This document shows positions 8,137 through 17,888 of a stretch of DNA of 33,052 nucleotides, piece after piece. This DNA comes from Mariniblastus sp. (GTDB lineage Bacteria; Planctomycetota; Planctomycetia; Pirellulales; Pirellulaceae). A program made the position numbers and the translations under genes. The stretch lies in contig WTFU01000192.1 of the NCBI GenBank assembly GCA_011523945.1, positions 1 through 33,052 of the forward strand. Reading direction: 5' to 3'. Within the stretch, counting starts at the first letter, position 1. The number at the start of each line of letters is the position of its first letter. The notes below the pieces were generated by a model. It saw nothing but the letters and a program-made list of their open reading frames with translations, was not told the origin of the DNA and did not search any database.

Positions 8137-9338
8137 AATTAGGCGTCCTCTCCACCAGCCCCAATTGTTATTCCACCCGCCGGCTAGTTGAAGCTGCGGT
8201 CAACCGCGGGCATACATGCAAAGTGCTCAACACACTTAAGTTTTCAATTGACGTCGCAGCAGGTAACCCGGCACTGTTTTATCGCCAGAAACCACTCTCA
8301 GAATATGATGCAGTTCTTCCAAGAATTGGCTCTTCGATCACATACTTCGGTACAGCCGTCCTGCGTCAGTTTGAGCAAATGGACATATTCTGCACCAACA
8401 CGGCCGCAGGAGTGACAAATTCACGAGACAAACTGAGATGCCTCCAAATTCTTAGCCGGCATCAAATCGGTATCCCAGAGACAACTTTCGTGCGGGATAA
8501 AAAAGATGTCCTTCCAGCAATAGAAAGGGTAGGCGGAGCACCCGTCATCATCAAACTGCTCGAGGGCACACAAGGGATCGGAGTTCTTCTGGCAGAAACC
8601 CAACAGTCAGCCGAGGGGATCATTGAATTATTGCAAAGTCAAAAGCAAAGCGTTCTCATTCAAAAGTTCGTCTCCGAAAGTAAGGGCAGGGATATTCGTG
8701 CTTTTGTGGTAGGCGATCAAGTGATCGGAGCGATGCGACGCGTCGCTCAGGGGCAAGAATTTAGAAGCAACGTTCACCGTGGTGCCAAAACTGAACGGGT
8801 AATCCTTGATGAGAATTATTGCGAAACGGCTGTCCGGGCTACCCAAATCCTTGGCCTCCGTGTCGCAGGAGTCGATATGCTCGAAGGGGCCGATGGGCCG
8901 CAAATAATGGAGATCAACTCATCTCCCGGTCTCGAAGGTATCGAGAATTGCCTCCAACTCGACATCGCCGGCGCCATCATTGACTACATCGCCGCTCAAG
9001 TTGACTTCCCCGAAATCGACCTGAGACAACGACTGACCGTCAGTCGTGGCTACGGAGTGACCGAAATCCACATTCCCGACGGTTCTAAATTTATCGGCCA
9101 ACAAATAAATGCCTCCGGATTTGAGGACCGTGATATCAACGCGCTAACGCTATACCGACACGGAAAGGTCATCCCCAACCCAAGATCGGATCGCACTCTA
9201 GAACCTGAAGATCGGCTCCTTTGTTTTGGAAAACTTGAATCCATGCGTGAACTCGTTCCCAAGAAAACACGACGAAATCGCCGGCCAGTCCTCAAAAAAC
9301 TTCCGCCTGATTCCCAAACTGATTCACCATCACCATAA
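8133..9338 (+). CDS. rimK: RimK-type ATP-grasp alpha-L-glutamate ligase with C-terminal RCK_C (TrkA-C) domain
   Basis: Residues 1-290 form an ATP-grasp ligase of the RimK family, which joins glutamate to the C-terminus of a protein (ribosomal S6 in E. coli) or a small acceptor. Visible elements are IIKLLEGTQGIGVLL (139-153, ATP-binding loop), VLIQKFV, GRDIRAFVVGDQVIGAMRR, GVDML (Asp248) and the Mg-binding MEINSSPGLEGIE (Glu260, Asn262). E. coli RimK stops at about 300 residues. Here a further domain at about 307-375 (VTEIHIPDGSKFIGQ, then NALTLYRHGKVIPNP and LEPEDRLLCFG) has the pattern of RCK_C/TrkA-C, a ligand-binding regulatory domain of potassium transporters. The end is a basic, disordered tail. 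ATG 8133 overlaps the RimB-like stop. The extra domain suggests nucleotide or ion control of the ligase, which is inference. Whether S6 is the substrate is unknown. Confidence 0.88.
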   Translation: MKLGVLSTSPNCYSTRRLVEAAVNRGHTCKVLNTLKFSIDVAAGNPALFYRQKPLSEYDAVLPRIGSSITYFGTAVLRQFEQMDIFCTNTAAGVTNSRDKLRCLQILSRHQIGIPETTFVRDKKDVLPAIERVGGAPVIIKLLEGTQGIGVLLAETQQSAEGIIELLQSQKQSVLIQKFVSESKGRDIRAFVVGDQVIGAMRRVAQGQEFRSNVHRGAKTERVILDENYCETAVRATQILGLRVAGVDMLEGADGPQIMEINSSPGLEGIENCLQLDIAGAIIDYIAAQVDFPEIDLRQRLTVSRGYGVTEIHIPDGSKFIGQQINASGFEDRDINALTLYRHGKVIPNPRSDRTLEPEDRLLCFGKLESMRELVPKKTRRNRRPVLKKLPPDSQTDSPSP

Positions 9339-9364
9339 CTTTCTCCCGAGCCTCCGACTAAACC

Positions 9365-10240
9365 ATGCACAACGAATTAAAATCAGCAGATTGCTTCATC
9401 TCACCTGTCGCCTCGCGATTAGAATCAAAACAAGCAGTCAGCTCCGACGAATCGAACTTCATCCGCCATTCGGTTTGCCAATGGTGCTACGACTCCCTGC
9501 CGCTCGAAGAACTCTGCCGCGAGGGAAAACAATTTGGCCTTCAATCGGTTGAATTACTGACGCCTCAACAGATCACCACCCTTCATCAGTTTGACATGCA
9601 ATGTGCAATGGTGACCTTCCCAACGGCCGTGGCGGCTGACGGCAAAGAGGTCGGCGGCATTCCTCTCGCGTGGAATCGACCACAATATCACGATGTCCTT
9701 GAGGCTGCGTATCGAGAACAAATCACAGACGCGTTTCACGCCGGTGCAAAAAACGTAATTTGTTTTTCTGGCAATCGAGATGGGATGAGTGACGAAGAAG
9801 GTCTTCAACACTGCGCCGAAGGATTGAGGCGTATCTTACCGCTCTGTGAAAAACTGGGCATCACGTTAACCATGGAACTCTTAAACAGCAAGATCGACCA
9901 CGAAGACTATATGTGTGATCGCAGTGAATGGGGCTTCGCGTTATGCGACCTCATTGAAAGCGACAACTTCAAACTGCTTTATGACATCTATCATATGCAG
10001 GTAATGGAAGGTGATGTGATTGACACCATTAAAAGATCGCACCGTTACATTAGCCATTACCACACTGGCGGCGTGCCCGGCCGCAATGAAATCGACGAAT
10101 CGCAGGAACTCTATTACCCGGCGATTATGCGGGCGATCCGGGATACGGGTTACACCGGTTTTGTTGGACAGGAATTTATCCCCTCTCGAGATAATCCGTT
10201 AGAATCGCTGAAACAGGGGATTACCATTTGCACGGTTTGA
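9365..10240 (+). CDS. Hydroxypyruvate isomerase-like sugar isomerase/epimerase (AP endonuclease 2 TIM barrel)
   Basis: The product is a TIM-barrel isomerase of the family that includes hydroxypyruvate isomerase Hyi and D-tagatose 3-epimerase; Hyi interconverts hydroxypyruvate and tartronate semialdehyde. The expected metal and catalytic residues are in place: Glu171 in TLTMELLNSK, Asp207 in LLYDIYHMQ, the HYH pair 231-233 before GGVPGRNEIDESQELYY, and Glu270 in FVGQEFIP. The stretch PGRNEID is the closest to Hyi. The first 30 residues are not conserved in any pattern I know and do not look like a signal peptide. ATG 9365 has no good Shine-Dalgarno; the next Met is residue 78, inside the fold, so this start stands. 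It is 26 bases after rimK. No glyoxylate carboligase or tartronate semialdehyde reductase is adjacent, so the substrate is open. Confidence 0.82.
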   Translation: MHNELKSADCFISPVASRLESKQAVSSDESNFIRHSVCQWCYDSLPLEELCREGKQFGLQSVELLTPQQITTLHQFDMQCAMVTFPTAVAADGKEVGGIPLAWNRPQYHDVLEAAYREQITDAFHAGAKNVICFSGNRDGMSDEEGLQHCAEGLRRILPLCEKLGITLTMELLNSKIDHEDYMCDRSEWGFALCDLIESDNFKLLYDIYHMQVMEGDVIDTIKRSHRYISHYHTGGVPGRNEIDESQELYYPAIMRAIRDTGYTGFVGQEFIPSRDNPLESLKQGITICTV

Positions 10241-10333
10241 CAGGCAGTTGTTTACCGCCATCGATTCCGCTCCAACGCCCCCGCTAACGCGCGACAACTC
10301 GATTTCCCCTTCAGTCAATGCCTCGGCAAGTCC

Positions 10334-10705
10334 ATGCAAAAGTTACTAATTGTCGGCCAATGTGATTTCGATTATCAGCGGATAAGTTCCGTAATCTCAA
10401 AAATTTTTGACATAGAGATTGATCGTGCGGACTCGTTCGATGATGCCATTCAAAGTGCGCTCGAACAATCCTACGCTCTGATCCTTATCAATCGACTCAT
10501 GGACGTGGATCGTTCGCAGGGAATCGCCATTCTACATGAGTTTAAATCTATGCCGCAGACCGAAAATATACCTGTGATGATCATTTCTGATTATCAGGAA
10601 ACTCAAGAAGCCGCTATCGCCGCGGGGGCTAGTCCGGGGTTTGGGAAGGCGGCGTTGGACACACCACAAACTTTTAGACTTTTATCCAATTTTCTCGCTT
10701 CCTAG
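10334..10705 (+). CDS. Degenerate response-regulator receiver domain, phospho-acceptor Asp missing
   Basis: A stand-alone 123-residue CheY-like fold. The first strand KLLIVGQCDFD, the third strand ALILINRL, the fourth strand IPVMIISDY (Ser85 at the conserved Ser/Thr site), the AAGAS turn and Lys105 in PGFGKAAL follow the receiver pattern. The residue expected to be the phosphorylated Asp at the end of strand 3 is Asn53, and only Asp11 of the usual acidic pair is obvious. It is therefore probably not phosphorylated in the normal way, or acts as a constitutive or protein-binding pseudo-receiver. No output domain is present and no histidine kinase is nearby. It lies 93 bases after the Hyi-like gene and 71 before the esterase fusion. 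ATG 10334 is the only sensible start. Confidence 0.72.
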   Translation: MQKLLIVGQCDFDYQRISSVISKIFDIEIDRADSFDDAIQSALEQSYALILINRLMDVDRSQGIAILHEFKSMPQTENIPVMIISDYQETQEAAIAAGASPGFGKAALDTPQTFRLLSNFLAS

Positions 10706-10776
10706 AACATCTCACCACAGACTGTGGATCGTCTAAAATCTGCTCCGTCAAACGCACCCTTCAACAAGAAACGAAA

Positions 10777-13416
10777 ATGATTACCAATCCATTGAACAGA
10801 CATAAAAAAATAAGTATCGGCGATGTTGTTGGCATTGTAATCTTACTGGGCTGCGCCGTCATTCCGCTAACCTCATCCGCTGCCGTTGTTTTACCCAATG
10901 TGTTTAGTGACGGAATGGTCTTGCAGCGAGAGTTACCGGTTCCCGTTTGGGGTACTGCCGAACCCGGCGAAGCGGTGACCGTTCAATTTGCCGGCCAACA
11001 ACATTCGACAATCGCAGACGAAAACGGCAAATGGATGATCAAATTGAATCCACTCTCCACCTCTTCCAAGGGCAGCAAACTGACGGTCAAAGGCTCCAAC
11101 GAATTGGTCTTAAACGACGTCTTGGTTGGAGAAGTCTGGCTCTGCAGCGGGCAGTCAAACATGGCAGACTCGTTCAATCCAAATAAAAACCGCTTCATTC
11201 CTGCTGAAATCCTCAACTCTGACCTTTCCGGATTTCGTGTTTCAACACCGCGAGGCTGGGAGGGCATCAATGACAAATCACAACGATCAATCTCTCGTGT
11301 TGGATTCTATTTTGGATACGAACTTTACCGAAAACTAGACATCCCAATCGGCTTGGTTCTTCGCTACAACTCTGGCACACCGATTCAGGCGTGGATCCCT
11401 AAAATTCAATCGGAAGTAATTCGAAAGCGACTCAACATTCCTGCTGACTGGAACGACGACCAAGAAAACCGAAACCCCGGCGTTCAATTTGAGGACAAAA
11501 TCAATCCAATTATCCCTTTCTCATTCCGTGGCGTTGTTTGGTATCAAGGCGAGCGAAATGCAAAGGCATTTACTGGATGGGAGTACAAGGACCTGCTTCC
11601 CTTTTTAATTCAAACGTGGAGAGAAGTTTGGGCGAAGTCTGCGAAAACAAAGGCCCGAAATTTCCCTTTCTATTATGTGCAGGTTCCAACTCAAGCTAAC
11701 TCAACCAACAATCGATCAGGGCAAACCAGTAATGAATGGCCGTGGCTGCGGGACGGCATGCGGCGGGCACTGGAGCAAAGTCCCAATACGGGGATGGCGG
11801 TCTTTTATGACCATGGCCCCAGTCTGCACCCCGAGGAAAAACGCTATGCCGGAGAGCGACTGTCTCTTTGGGCCCTCGCCAAAGACTATGGAAAAACTGA
11901 TATCGTTTTCTCCGGCCCCCTTTTAAAGGACGTCTCCATCAACAACCAAAAAGCAACGCTGACTTTTGACCACATCGGAAGTGGTCTAGCAAATGCGGAA
12001 GAAGGAGAGCAGCTCAACTATTTTGAAATTTCAGGGGACGATGGAAAGTATTTCGATGCCAACGCCAAGATTATCGGTGATTCGGTTGTGGTCTCCTCGC
12101 CCTCTGTACCCAATCCCGTTCACGTACGGTATTTGTTTAGAAAACCAACCCCTGATCCAAAAATCAGCCTCATTAACAAGGAAGGACTCCCTGCTTCGCC
12201 ATTCATAACAGACGAACGACGTCCAAGTCGTGAAATTCCAGATGAAGCCCCTCTAGGAGAAAAAAAAACGAAGCCCCCAACAACGTCAAATGAAAAAATA
12301 AACCACGACGGGATACCGAGGCTTTCCAAACAGTTCCCCGCTGAAAAACAAACCTTTAAAGAGCAAAAAAGGCTTCCGGATCTAGAAAAAGCCTATATCA
12401 GCATCGCTCCACTGAATCTCAAGGATGGACTTGAGGTTGGCAAACTCAGTCATCCCCTTACCAGTTCAGCAGTTCAATCTTTGATCGACGCCGATCAAGC
12501 CGGAAACTACCAATCCCTCGACAGCATACTAATTTGGAAAGATGGCAAATTAGTATTCGAAATGTATAACCGGCACGGCCGTGTTGACGCGCCGCACTAC
12601 GCAATGTCTGTGACAAAGACATTGACCTCGCTAACATTTGCCAGAGCAATTCAACTAGGTCTCTTTAAAATGACAGACCTGGACAAACCGATCATCGACT
12701 TCATGCCGGAAATTAACCGCACAAAGATCCAACCGGGCGTCGAATCTATTACTCTCCGCGACGCACTCATGATGAAGTCAGGGCTGCGATTCAAAGATCC
12801 CAAAGTAATCAATTCTCTAGGAAACGAATTCAAAAAACAGGCCTACTTTCAAAAACTATTTGAAATCACTTCCCCCGTCACTGAGGCGAGCAAAAAATAT
12901 AAATACAGTGGTGTCGACCCTTCGATGATCATGATGTTGATCGATATTAAAACCGATTCCGACGTACAACAATTCATCAAAAAGGAAATCGCCGATAAAC
13001 TTAAACTCAGTTACGTCTGGGAAAATCAAAGCTGCGGTATTCCCAAATGCGGAGCAGGAAGCAGTTTCACATCACGAAGCCTAGTCAAACTCGGCGTTGC
13101 CGTCCTGAACGGTGGATCATACGACGGCAAACAATTATTTTCCCGTGATTATATCGCTCAGGTCATGGACCCCGGCAAGGGAGCTGGCTATTTCTACTTT
13201 TTCCATAACCGCAGCATTGGAATTTCAAAGCCGGAGATCAATTTTTTCAGTGGAATCGGCGCCGGTGGACAGTACATGTCGATTTTTCCAGAGCTTAACT
13301 TGGTGGCGGTCGCCACGGCTCACAATAAAAAATCAATTAATCTTCCACTCAAGGCAATTGTTGATCATTTGCTCCCACTGTTTTCAACGGACGCTACCAA
13401 CACCCCATCCGACTAA
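10777..13416 (+). CDS. Fusion of SASA/9-O-acetylesterase and serine beta-lactamase-like domains, exported
   Basis: An 879-residue two-enzyme protein. A membrane or signal segment spans about 13-35 (ending LTSSAAVV). Residues about 38-455 form a sialate O-acetylesterase-like SGNH hydrolase: VFSDGMVLQRELPVPVWG, the nucleophile motif LCSGQSNM (Ser127), GVVWYQGERNA, and YDHGPSLHP with His351 before RLSLWALA. A charged, Pro/Lys-rich linker (about 475-545) leads to a class C beta-lactamase-type serine hydrolase. That domain has SVTK (Ser611, Lys614) as the SxxK motif, TLRDALMMKSGL, YSG at 710-712 in place of the usual Y-x-N, and SGIGAGGQYM where the third motif is expected. Beta-lactamase-fold proteins of this sort are often esterases or peptidases, not antibiotic resistance enzymes. 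The pairing suggests removal of acetyl or other ester groups from sugars in the periplasm or outside the cell (inference). ATG 10777 has only a weak purine-rich site upstream. Confidence 0.85.
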   Translation: MITNPLNRHKKISIGDVVGIVILLGCAVIPLTSSAAVVLPNVFSDGMVLQRELPVPVWGTAEPGEAVTVQFAGQQHSTIADENGKWMIKLNPLSTSSKGSKLTVKGSNELVLNDVLVGEVWLCSGQSNMADSFNPNKNRFIPAEILNSDLSGFRVSTPRGWEGINDKSQRSISRVGFYFGYELYRKLDIPIGLVLRYNSGTPIQAWIPKIQSEVIRKRLNIPADWNDDQENRNPGVQFEDKINPIIPFSFRGVVWYQGERNAKAFTGWEYKDLLPFLIQTWREVWAKSAKTKARNFPFYYVQVPTQANSTNNRSGQTSNEWPWLRDGMRRALEQSPNTGMAVFYDHGPSLHPEEKRYAGERLSLWALAKDYGKTDIVFSGPLLKDVSINNQKATLTFDHIGSGLANAEEGEQLNYFEISGDDGKYFDANAKIIGDSVVVSSPSVPNPVHVRYLFRKPTPDPKISLINKEGLPASPFITDERRPSREIPDEAPLGEKKTKPPTTSNEKINHDGIPRLSKQFPAEKQTFKEQKRLPDLEKAYISIAPLNLKDGLEVGKLSHPLTSSAVQSLIDADQAGNYQSLDSILIWKDGKLVFEMYNRHGRVDAPHYAMSVTKTLTSLTFARAIQLGLFKMTDLDKPIIDFMPEINRTKIQPGVESITLRDALMMKSGLRFKDPKVINSLGNEFKKQAYFQKLFEITSPVTEASKKYKYSGVDPSMIMMLIDIKTDSDVQQFIKKEIADKLKLSYVWENQSCGIPKCGAGSSFTSRSLVKLGVAVLNGGSYDGKQLFSRDYIAQVMDPGKGAGYFYFFHNRSIGISKPEINFFSGIGAGGQYMSIFPELNLVAVATAHNKKSINLPLKAIVDHLLPLFSTDATNTPSD

Positions 13417-13523
13417 CTCACAGAAAAACGCATCCGTGGGAAGCGTTCATCTATTCTCAAGAATGCCTCGCCGGAAGTGCTATTCACGAACCAAAGCTCG
13501 TAACGCGCGATGCTACTGGCGAG

Positions 13524-13549
13524 GAAACCGTGGCCAATACCACGGTTTC
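13524..13549. other. Perfect hairpin between convergent genes
   Basis: GAAACCGTGG (13524-13533) and CCACGGTTTC (13540-13549) form a perfect 10-bp stem with a 6-base loop in the 166-base gap between the esterase fusion and the convergent cytochrome gene. There is no T-tract on either side, so it is not a classical terminator, but its position fits a 3'-end structure for one or both mRNAs. Confidence 0.5.
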
Positions 13550-13582
13550 AAACGCAATGAACGCTGCCCAAAGGAGCGGTGA

Positions 13583-16500
13583 TTACTGCTTCCTGAGTTC
13601 AATGACGTACTTCATCAAGTCGTTGAATTCCTCGCGGCTTTTCAACGCTTTCACCAGATTAGCCGGCATCAACGATGTTTTCGCTTCGACGACATCATCA
13701 ATATCATCTTGCTTAATTACAATCGGTTTCGGCTGAGCCAAACTCCGCAGCACGAACTCATCGTCTGTTTCTGAGACACGAATACCTGTGTACAAGACAC
13801 CGTCAAGCGTCAACACCTTGACCTGAGCAAATTCTTTATCAATTCGCTTTGAAGGATAGAGAATCGACTCGACTAACTCTCCATGAGTTAAAGAGGTCGT
13901 AAGTGCTTTCAAATCGGGTCCAGCCTGCGGTGCTCCGTTTCCGGGATCATGACAAGCGAAACATGCGGCAGCCGACTGATAAAAGAGGGCTTTGCCTCGA
14001 TTGGCATTTCCCTCTGAAATTGCGATTTGTGCAAGCTCAGTAGGATCAGCAGCGAGTAGTTCTTGCTCCAGTTGATCATTTGTGAATTCATCAACCTCTG
14101 TGCCTGCCTTATCCATGGCTAGTTCAGCTTCCCCAAAAGGGTGCGCCGCTAGTAGTTCGTCCGGGGTCCAGAACGTCGTACGCTTCTCCGTGGATTCGCG
14201 AATCCGCTTCACGTCTTCCGGCTTAATCCTCGATCCTTTGTTGCCCCAGGTATTCCTGACAAACGTCAGCACGGCAGCCAGTTCTTCATCTTTAAGAATT
14301 GAACGGAAGGCAGTCATGGGCGGTACGCCACGGGCTGGATCGTAGGTCTTCCCGTTAACCTTCATTTTCCCCCACAAACCATGCAATGTCATTTTGATTA
14401 GCCGATCCTCGTTTCCGAGCACCCATGGGCTACCGACGAGAGGCGGATAAACATTTGCGTTACCTTTTCCATCGGTTAAATGGCAAGTTGCACAATGTGA
14501 CTCACGCTGGTAGATCTCAGAGCCCAGCTTATAGACTTTCTTATCGGCAGCGTTGAGGTGTTTGGGAGCGGTGTACTTCACTACATGCGACGCAGCAGGA
14601 GCAGCAAACTTGGTTGCCCCTTTGACATCAACATTGTCCCAGAAATGCTTGACAGTCTTTGCTGCCATAGCCGCATGCCCAATTTTCGAACTCAACAAAG
14701 ACTGTAAAAGCCGGTCATCTCGCACATGATGCTGCTGGTGCAACCAGAGGGCTTCTAAAAGATGGTGAGATTCAACTTCATCATTCGGATCAAAATCTCG
14801 CATCCATTTTTGAGTCGCGGAGATAACCGCATCACCGTCGCGAGCACTTAACTCGACTCGCGTCCGCTGACGCACCCCGTCGACTTTGTGCTTTAGATTC
14901 TCCAAGAGCGCCTCAATGGGCTGCCCATGTATTTTGACGGGCTTCTGCAAAGGGCGGTCTTTCACAGTCAATCGGAAAATCCGGCCATGCAAATGGTCAC
15001 GATTTGGATCGCGGATATTATGCTGCATATGGCCGATGATTGCGTTTTGCCAATCCGACACGTATAGCGCTCCGTCCGCCCCGACAATGGCGTCCGTGGG
15101 ACGGAAATTTCGATCTTCGCTGTTGAGCAGCTCAAGACCGGGAGTCCCCCAAACGTCACCGAACTTTCGATTTCGCCCGTTGCCTTCGCGATCAAGTACA
15201 TATTGCTTGACTCCAAGAAAACCAATGCAATTACAAATTAGAAAATCATTCTGCATCTCGTCGGGAAAATGCTCGGAAGACAAAATTTCATCCGCAGCCA
15301 CAGGCCGGAACTCCTTAACCAACAGTGGATGCATCTTAAATCCATTACCTTCAGGACGGACTTGATACGAACGCCCACCAGTTCCATCATTGGCGTAACA
15401 GTATCCCCAATAATCAAAACTGGTACCGTGTGGGTTAGGCGAGTTCGCGGCGTGAGGAGTAATGGAGAACGTTCGCGGATCGAAGCGGTACATTCCCGAG
15501 CCGCCGGTGGTCAAATTTCGTTTCCACGGGGTTTCATGATTGTGAACCAGGAAAATTCCGCTTTGCCAATAAATACCACCATCCGGCCCCATGATCAGGT
15601 TATTCGCAGCATGATGCGTGTCTGATGTTCCAAGACCTTGAAGAATTGGAAACCGAACATCCGCTTTGTCATCGCCATCGGTATCTTTCAGGAACAACAA
15701 ATCGGGACCAGAAGTGACCAACACTCCACCTCCCCAAAACTCGAAACCCAGTGGATTGTGGACGTGAGCAAAGATCTTTCTTTTATCCGCAACACCGTCG
15801 TTATCCGTGTCCTCAAGAATCATGAGGCTGTCATTCATCTCTTTGAGCGGCTCCCATTTGGGATAAGTATTCCAACTTGCCACCCACAGTCGCCCCTTGG
15901 TATCGACCTGCATTTGCACAGGGTTAGCCAAGTCGGGGAACATCTCTTCCGAAGCAAAGACATTTAATTGAAAGCCCTCAGGTACTTTAATTTTGGCCAA
16001 GCTTTCCTCCGGACTCAGGTAAGCGAGACTTCCTTCTTTTTCAGCGCTCGAGCTTTTACTTCCGCCTCCCACATTCGAAATAACTTTCACCGGCGGTGGA
16101 ACATTACTATCATCAGCGACGATTTTTTTACCGTTTGCCGCCGCCCAAATCACCTTATCTCGGTTGGCAGTCATCACATCAAGCATCACCAACTCGTGCT
16201 TCAAAACGTCTGCGTTACTCTGCCCATCCACGAACGTTAGTGTCGAACGACCACCCCAGACATCATTTCCGTCGGTTGCTCGGTAGCGATTGTGCCAGTG
16301 CCAGTTTTTGTCTTTGATAGTTGCGTAAAGGCTCTCCAGAGATTCCTCAGAAGGCATGGCCTTCCCTAACAATGCCTCCGAAATGAAGCCTGCCAGCTGT
16401 TTGTAACCTAACGCATTCAGATGGATTCCATTGATCGTGTATCGCTTAACGCTCGTTTGAAATAGGCGTTTGGTAGGGGTGAACAGATCTACAAATGTCA

Positions 16501-17083
16501 CGTCCGTTTCTTTAGCCGCTTCCTCCGTGGCTGCGGTGTAAGCCGCCAAGTTTTTATTTAACGCTACACCATCCGAGAGGAGAGGATCTCCGGTGTTTTG
16601 AGCAGCAATCGGACTGAATAAAACAAACCGTACGCTCTTGCCCACTGACTTCCGGAGTTTTTTATATCGATTGACAAACTTAACCAGTTCATTCTTATAA
16701 GCATCAGCACCATCCGGCCCCGCAAACGACTCGTTGTAGCCGTAAAACACAAACACAACGTCAGGTCCGACGAGCTGCAAATATTCCTCGTCGTTGGTAA
16801 ATCCCTTACTACGAGGTTTTTGATTTACCATATCTCCCGAAAAACTCATATTTCGGAAGCTTACATTTTTTCCTTTCAACTGACTTTGAAGTGCCGTCTC
16901 AACCCACGGATCGTGTTGCATTCGATCCGCCAAGCCGTTTCCGTAAATCGCGACAATATCATTTTTCTTAAATTCAAACTTTTCGTCACAGTGCGCAGTT
17001 CCTATTGCAAGCACCGACGAAAAAATGAAAACAAGAAAACACAGCAGGCGGGTTCTCAGTATTGATTTCGAAGAATAAGTCAT
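13583..17083 (-). CDS. Secreted multidomain protein: SGNH-like + PVC-type heme-binding domain + two cytochrome c motifs
   Basis: A 1166-residue exported protein of a type common in planctomycetes. Numbering here is from TTG 17095. A signal peptide covers about 11-36. Residues 45-245 resemble an SGNH/GDSL hydrolase: [10 protein letters not shown] at 50-59, YGYNES at 118-123 and the Asp/His block [11 protein letters not shown] at 221-231, but the block I nucleophile Ser is absent (GNG). Residues about 365-710 are the PVC-type heme-binding/glucose-sorbosone dehydrogenase-like propeller, with [26 protein letters not shown] and [16 protein letters not shown]. Two c-type heme motifs follow, CATCH (868-872, possible ligand Met927) and CFACH (1045-1049). 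The last 120 residues match the short C-terminal heme-domain extension seen in these proteins. ATG 17083 (residue 5) is preferred because AGGA lies just upstream, though closely spaced. It probably oxidises a sugar or alcohol in the periplasm and passes electrons through its hemes; the substrate is unknown. Confidence 0.87.
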   Translation of the reverse strand: MTYSSKSILRTRLLCFLVFIFSSVLAIGTAHCDEKFEFKKNDIVAIYGNGLADRMQHDPWVETALQSQLKGKNVSFRNMSFSGDMVNQKPRSKGFTNDEEYLQLVGPDVVFVFYGYNESFAGPDGADAYKNELVKFVNRYKKLRKSVGKSVRFVLFSPIAAQNTGDPLLSDGVALNKNLAAYTAATEEAAKETDVTFVDLFTPTKRLFQTSVKRYTINGIHLNALGYKQLAGFISEALLGKAMPSEESLESLYATIKDKNWHWHNRYRATDGNDVWGGRSTLTFVDGQSNADVLKHELVMLDVMTANRDKVIWAAANGKKIVADDSNVPPPVKVISNVGGGSKSSSAEKEGSLAYLSPEESLAKIKVPEGFQLNVFASEEMFPDLANPVQMQVDTKGRLWVASWNTYPKWEPLKEMNDSLMILEDTDNDGVADKRKIFAHVHNPLGFEFWGGGVLVTSGPDLLFLKDTDGDDKADVRFPILQGLGTSDTHHAANNLIMGPDGGIYWQSGIFLVHNHETPWKRNLTTGGSGMYRFDPRTFSITPHAANSPNPHGTSFDYWGYCYANDGTGGRSYQVRPEGNGFKMHPLLVKEFRPVAADEILSSEHFPDEMQNDFLICNCIGFLGVKQYVLDREGNGRNRKFGDVWGTPGLELLNSEDRNFRPTDAIVGADGALYVSDWQNAIIGHMQHNIRDPNRDHLHGRIFRLTVKDRPLQKPVKIHGQPIEALLENLKHKVDGVRQRTRVELSARDGDAVISATQKWMRDFDPNDEVESHHLLEALWLHQQHHVRDDRLLQSLLSSKIGHAAMAAKTVKHFWDNVDVKGATKFAAPAASHVVKYTAPKHLNAADKKVYKLGSEIYQRESHCATCHLTDGKGNANVYPPLVGSPWVLGNEDRLIKMTLHGLWGKMKVNGKTYDPARGVPPMTAFRSILKDEELAAVLTFVRNTWGNKGSRIKPEDVKRIRESTEKRTTFWTPDELLAAHPFGEAELAMDKAGTEVDEFTNDQLEQELLAADPTELAQIAISEGNANRGKALFYQSAAACFACHDPGNGAPQAGPDLKALTTSLTHGELVESILYPSKRIDKEFAQVKVLTLDGVLYTGIRVSETDDEFVLRSLAQPKPIVIKQDDIDDVVEAKTSLMPANLVKALKSREEFNDLMKYVIELRKQ

Positions 17084-17640
17084 AATTCCTGGCAAACGTT
17101 GAGATATAATTTTTGAATTAACTGGTAATCACACAATGACCAGAGGACAACTCTGGTGCGAACGCGTTATTGCACTTCAGTTCCACAGAGGAAACAACCA
17201 AGTGGCAAGCTAAAATGACAACAACTGGAAGCGCAGTCAGCAATCCGTAGCAAACGATTACCAACTTCTCTGAGCAGTTTACTTTAACAACTCTTTACGC
17301 CCCACGCCATTTTTTTATACGACGAGCAAACTACGTAAACTAAACGACAGAATTTTGAATGTTTTGACTCCGCACCTTGTTGACTCAGCACCTCAAGTTC
17401 AAACAAATTACTTGATGCACGTCCTCACGATATGTTTACGTAGATAGCGAACAGCGAACGCAGAGATTGTTAAAAAAAACACTCAACAAGGGCCCCAGGG
17501 ATCTGCCGACGCATCCAGCAGTCATTTGCACGAATACTACTTGGGTTTATGAGAAATTCCCCAATCAAAGAATGACCAATGCCTAAGCAGCAAAACGGAA
17601 GAGGCCGTTTCAACACGACCATGCATGGAGTAAGAAAAAG
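17084..17640. other. Gene-free stretch between the cytochrome gene and tRNA-Ser
   Basis: About 550 bases without a convincing gene on either strand. It should contain the promoter of the leftward cytochrome gene, but I see no strong -35/-10 pair. Minor structures are a 6-bp inverted repeat CCAGAG/CTCTGG near 17139-17155 and a short direct repeat AGCGAAC. No att site or repeat suggesting integration at the tRNA is visible. Confidence 0.5.
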
Positions 17641-17729
17641 CGGACGGAGAGGGATTCGAACCCCCGGACGCGTTACCACGTCGCCGGTTTTCAAAACCGG
17701 TGCCTTCGACCAGACTCAGCCATCCGTCC
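17641..17729 (-). tRNA. tRNA-Ser (anticodon UGA)
   Basis: The minus strand folds as an 89-nt class II tRNA. The acceptor stem is GGACGGA paired with TCCGTCC, the D arm follows GGCTGAG, and the anticodon stem-loop is CCGGT-TTTGAAA-ACCGG with anticodon TGA. A long variable arm (CGACGTGGTAACGCGTC) and a T arm with GGTTCGAATC complete it. The discriminator base is G, as expected for serine, and CCA is not encoded. The anticodon region is nearly the same as E. coli tRNA-Ser(UGA). A T-rich run CTTTTTCTT directly downstream may terminate it. Confidence 0.96.
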
Positions 17730-17888
17730 GAATTTCTTATATCGCTGGAATCTGCAATCTAAATATGCCGAATACCTTACTTGCGAACCCTAATATTAGC
17801 AATTTAAGCCTATCTATGAAAGGGCATCATTACCCCGCAATTATTTACGGGAACCTTTAATTCGCGTCACAATCTACAGGCGAACGCG

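Noticed and set aside
10777-13416. Beta-lactamase domain as an antibiotic resistance gene
   Set aside because: It is fused to a carbohydrate esterase and lacks the Y-x-N motif; the fold is widely used by esterases and peptidases.
13112-13582. Open frame of 156 codons running out of the end of the esterase fusion into the following gap
   Set aside because: It overlaps the well-supported beta-lactamase domain in another frame and its product has no recognisable pattern.
17641-17729. tRNA gene as an integration site for a mobile element
   Set aside because: No direct repeat of the tRNA 3' end, no integrase and no compositional break is visible within the window.
17579-17860. Open frame of 93 codons across the tRNA-Ser
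   Set aside because: It reads through the tRNA antisense strand; the tRNA structure fully explains this stretch.
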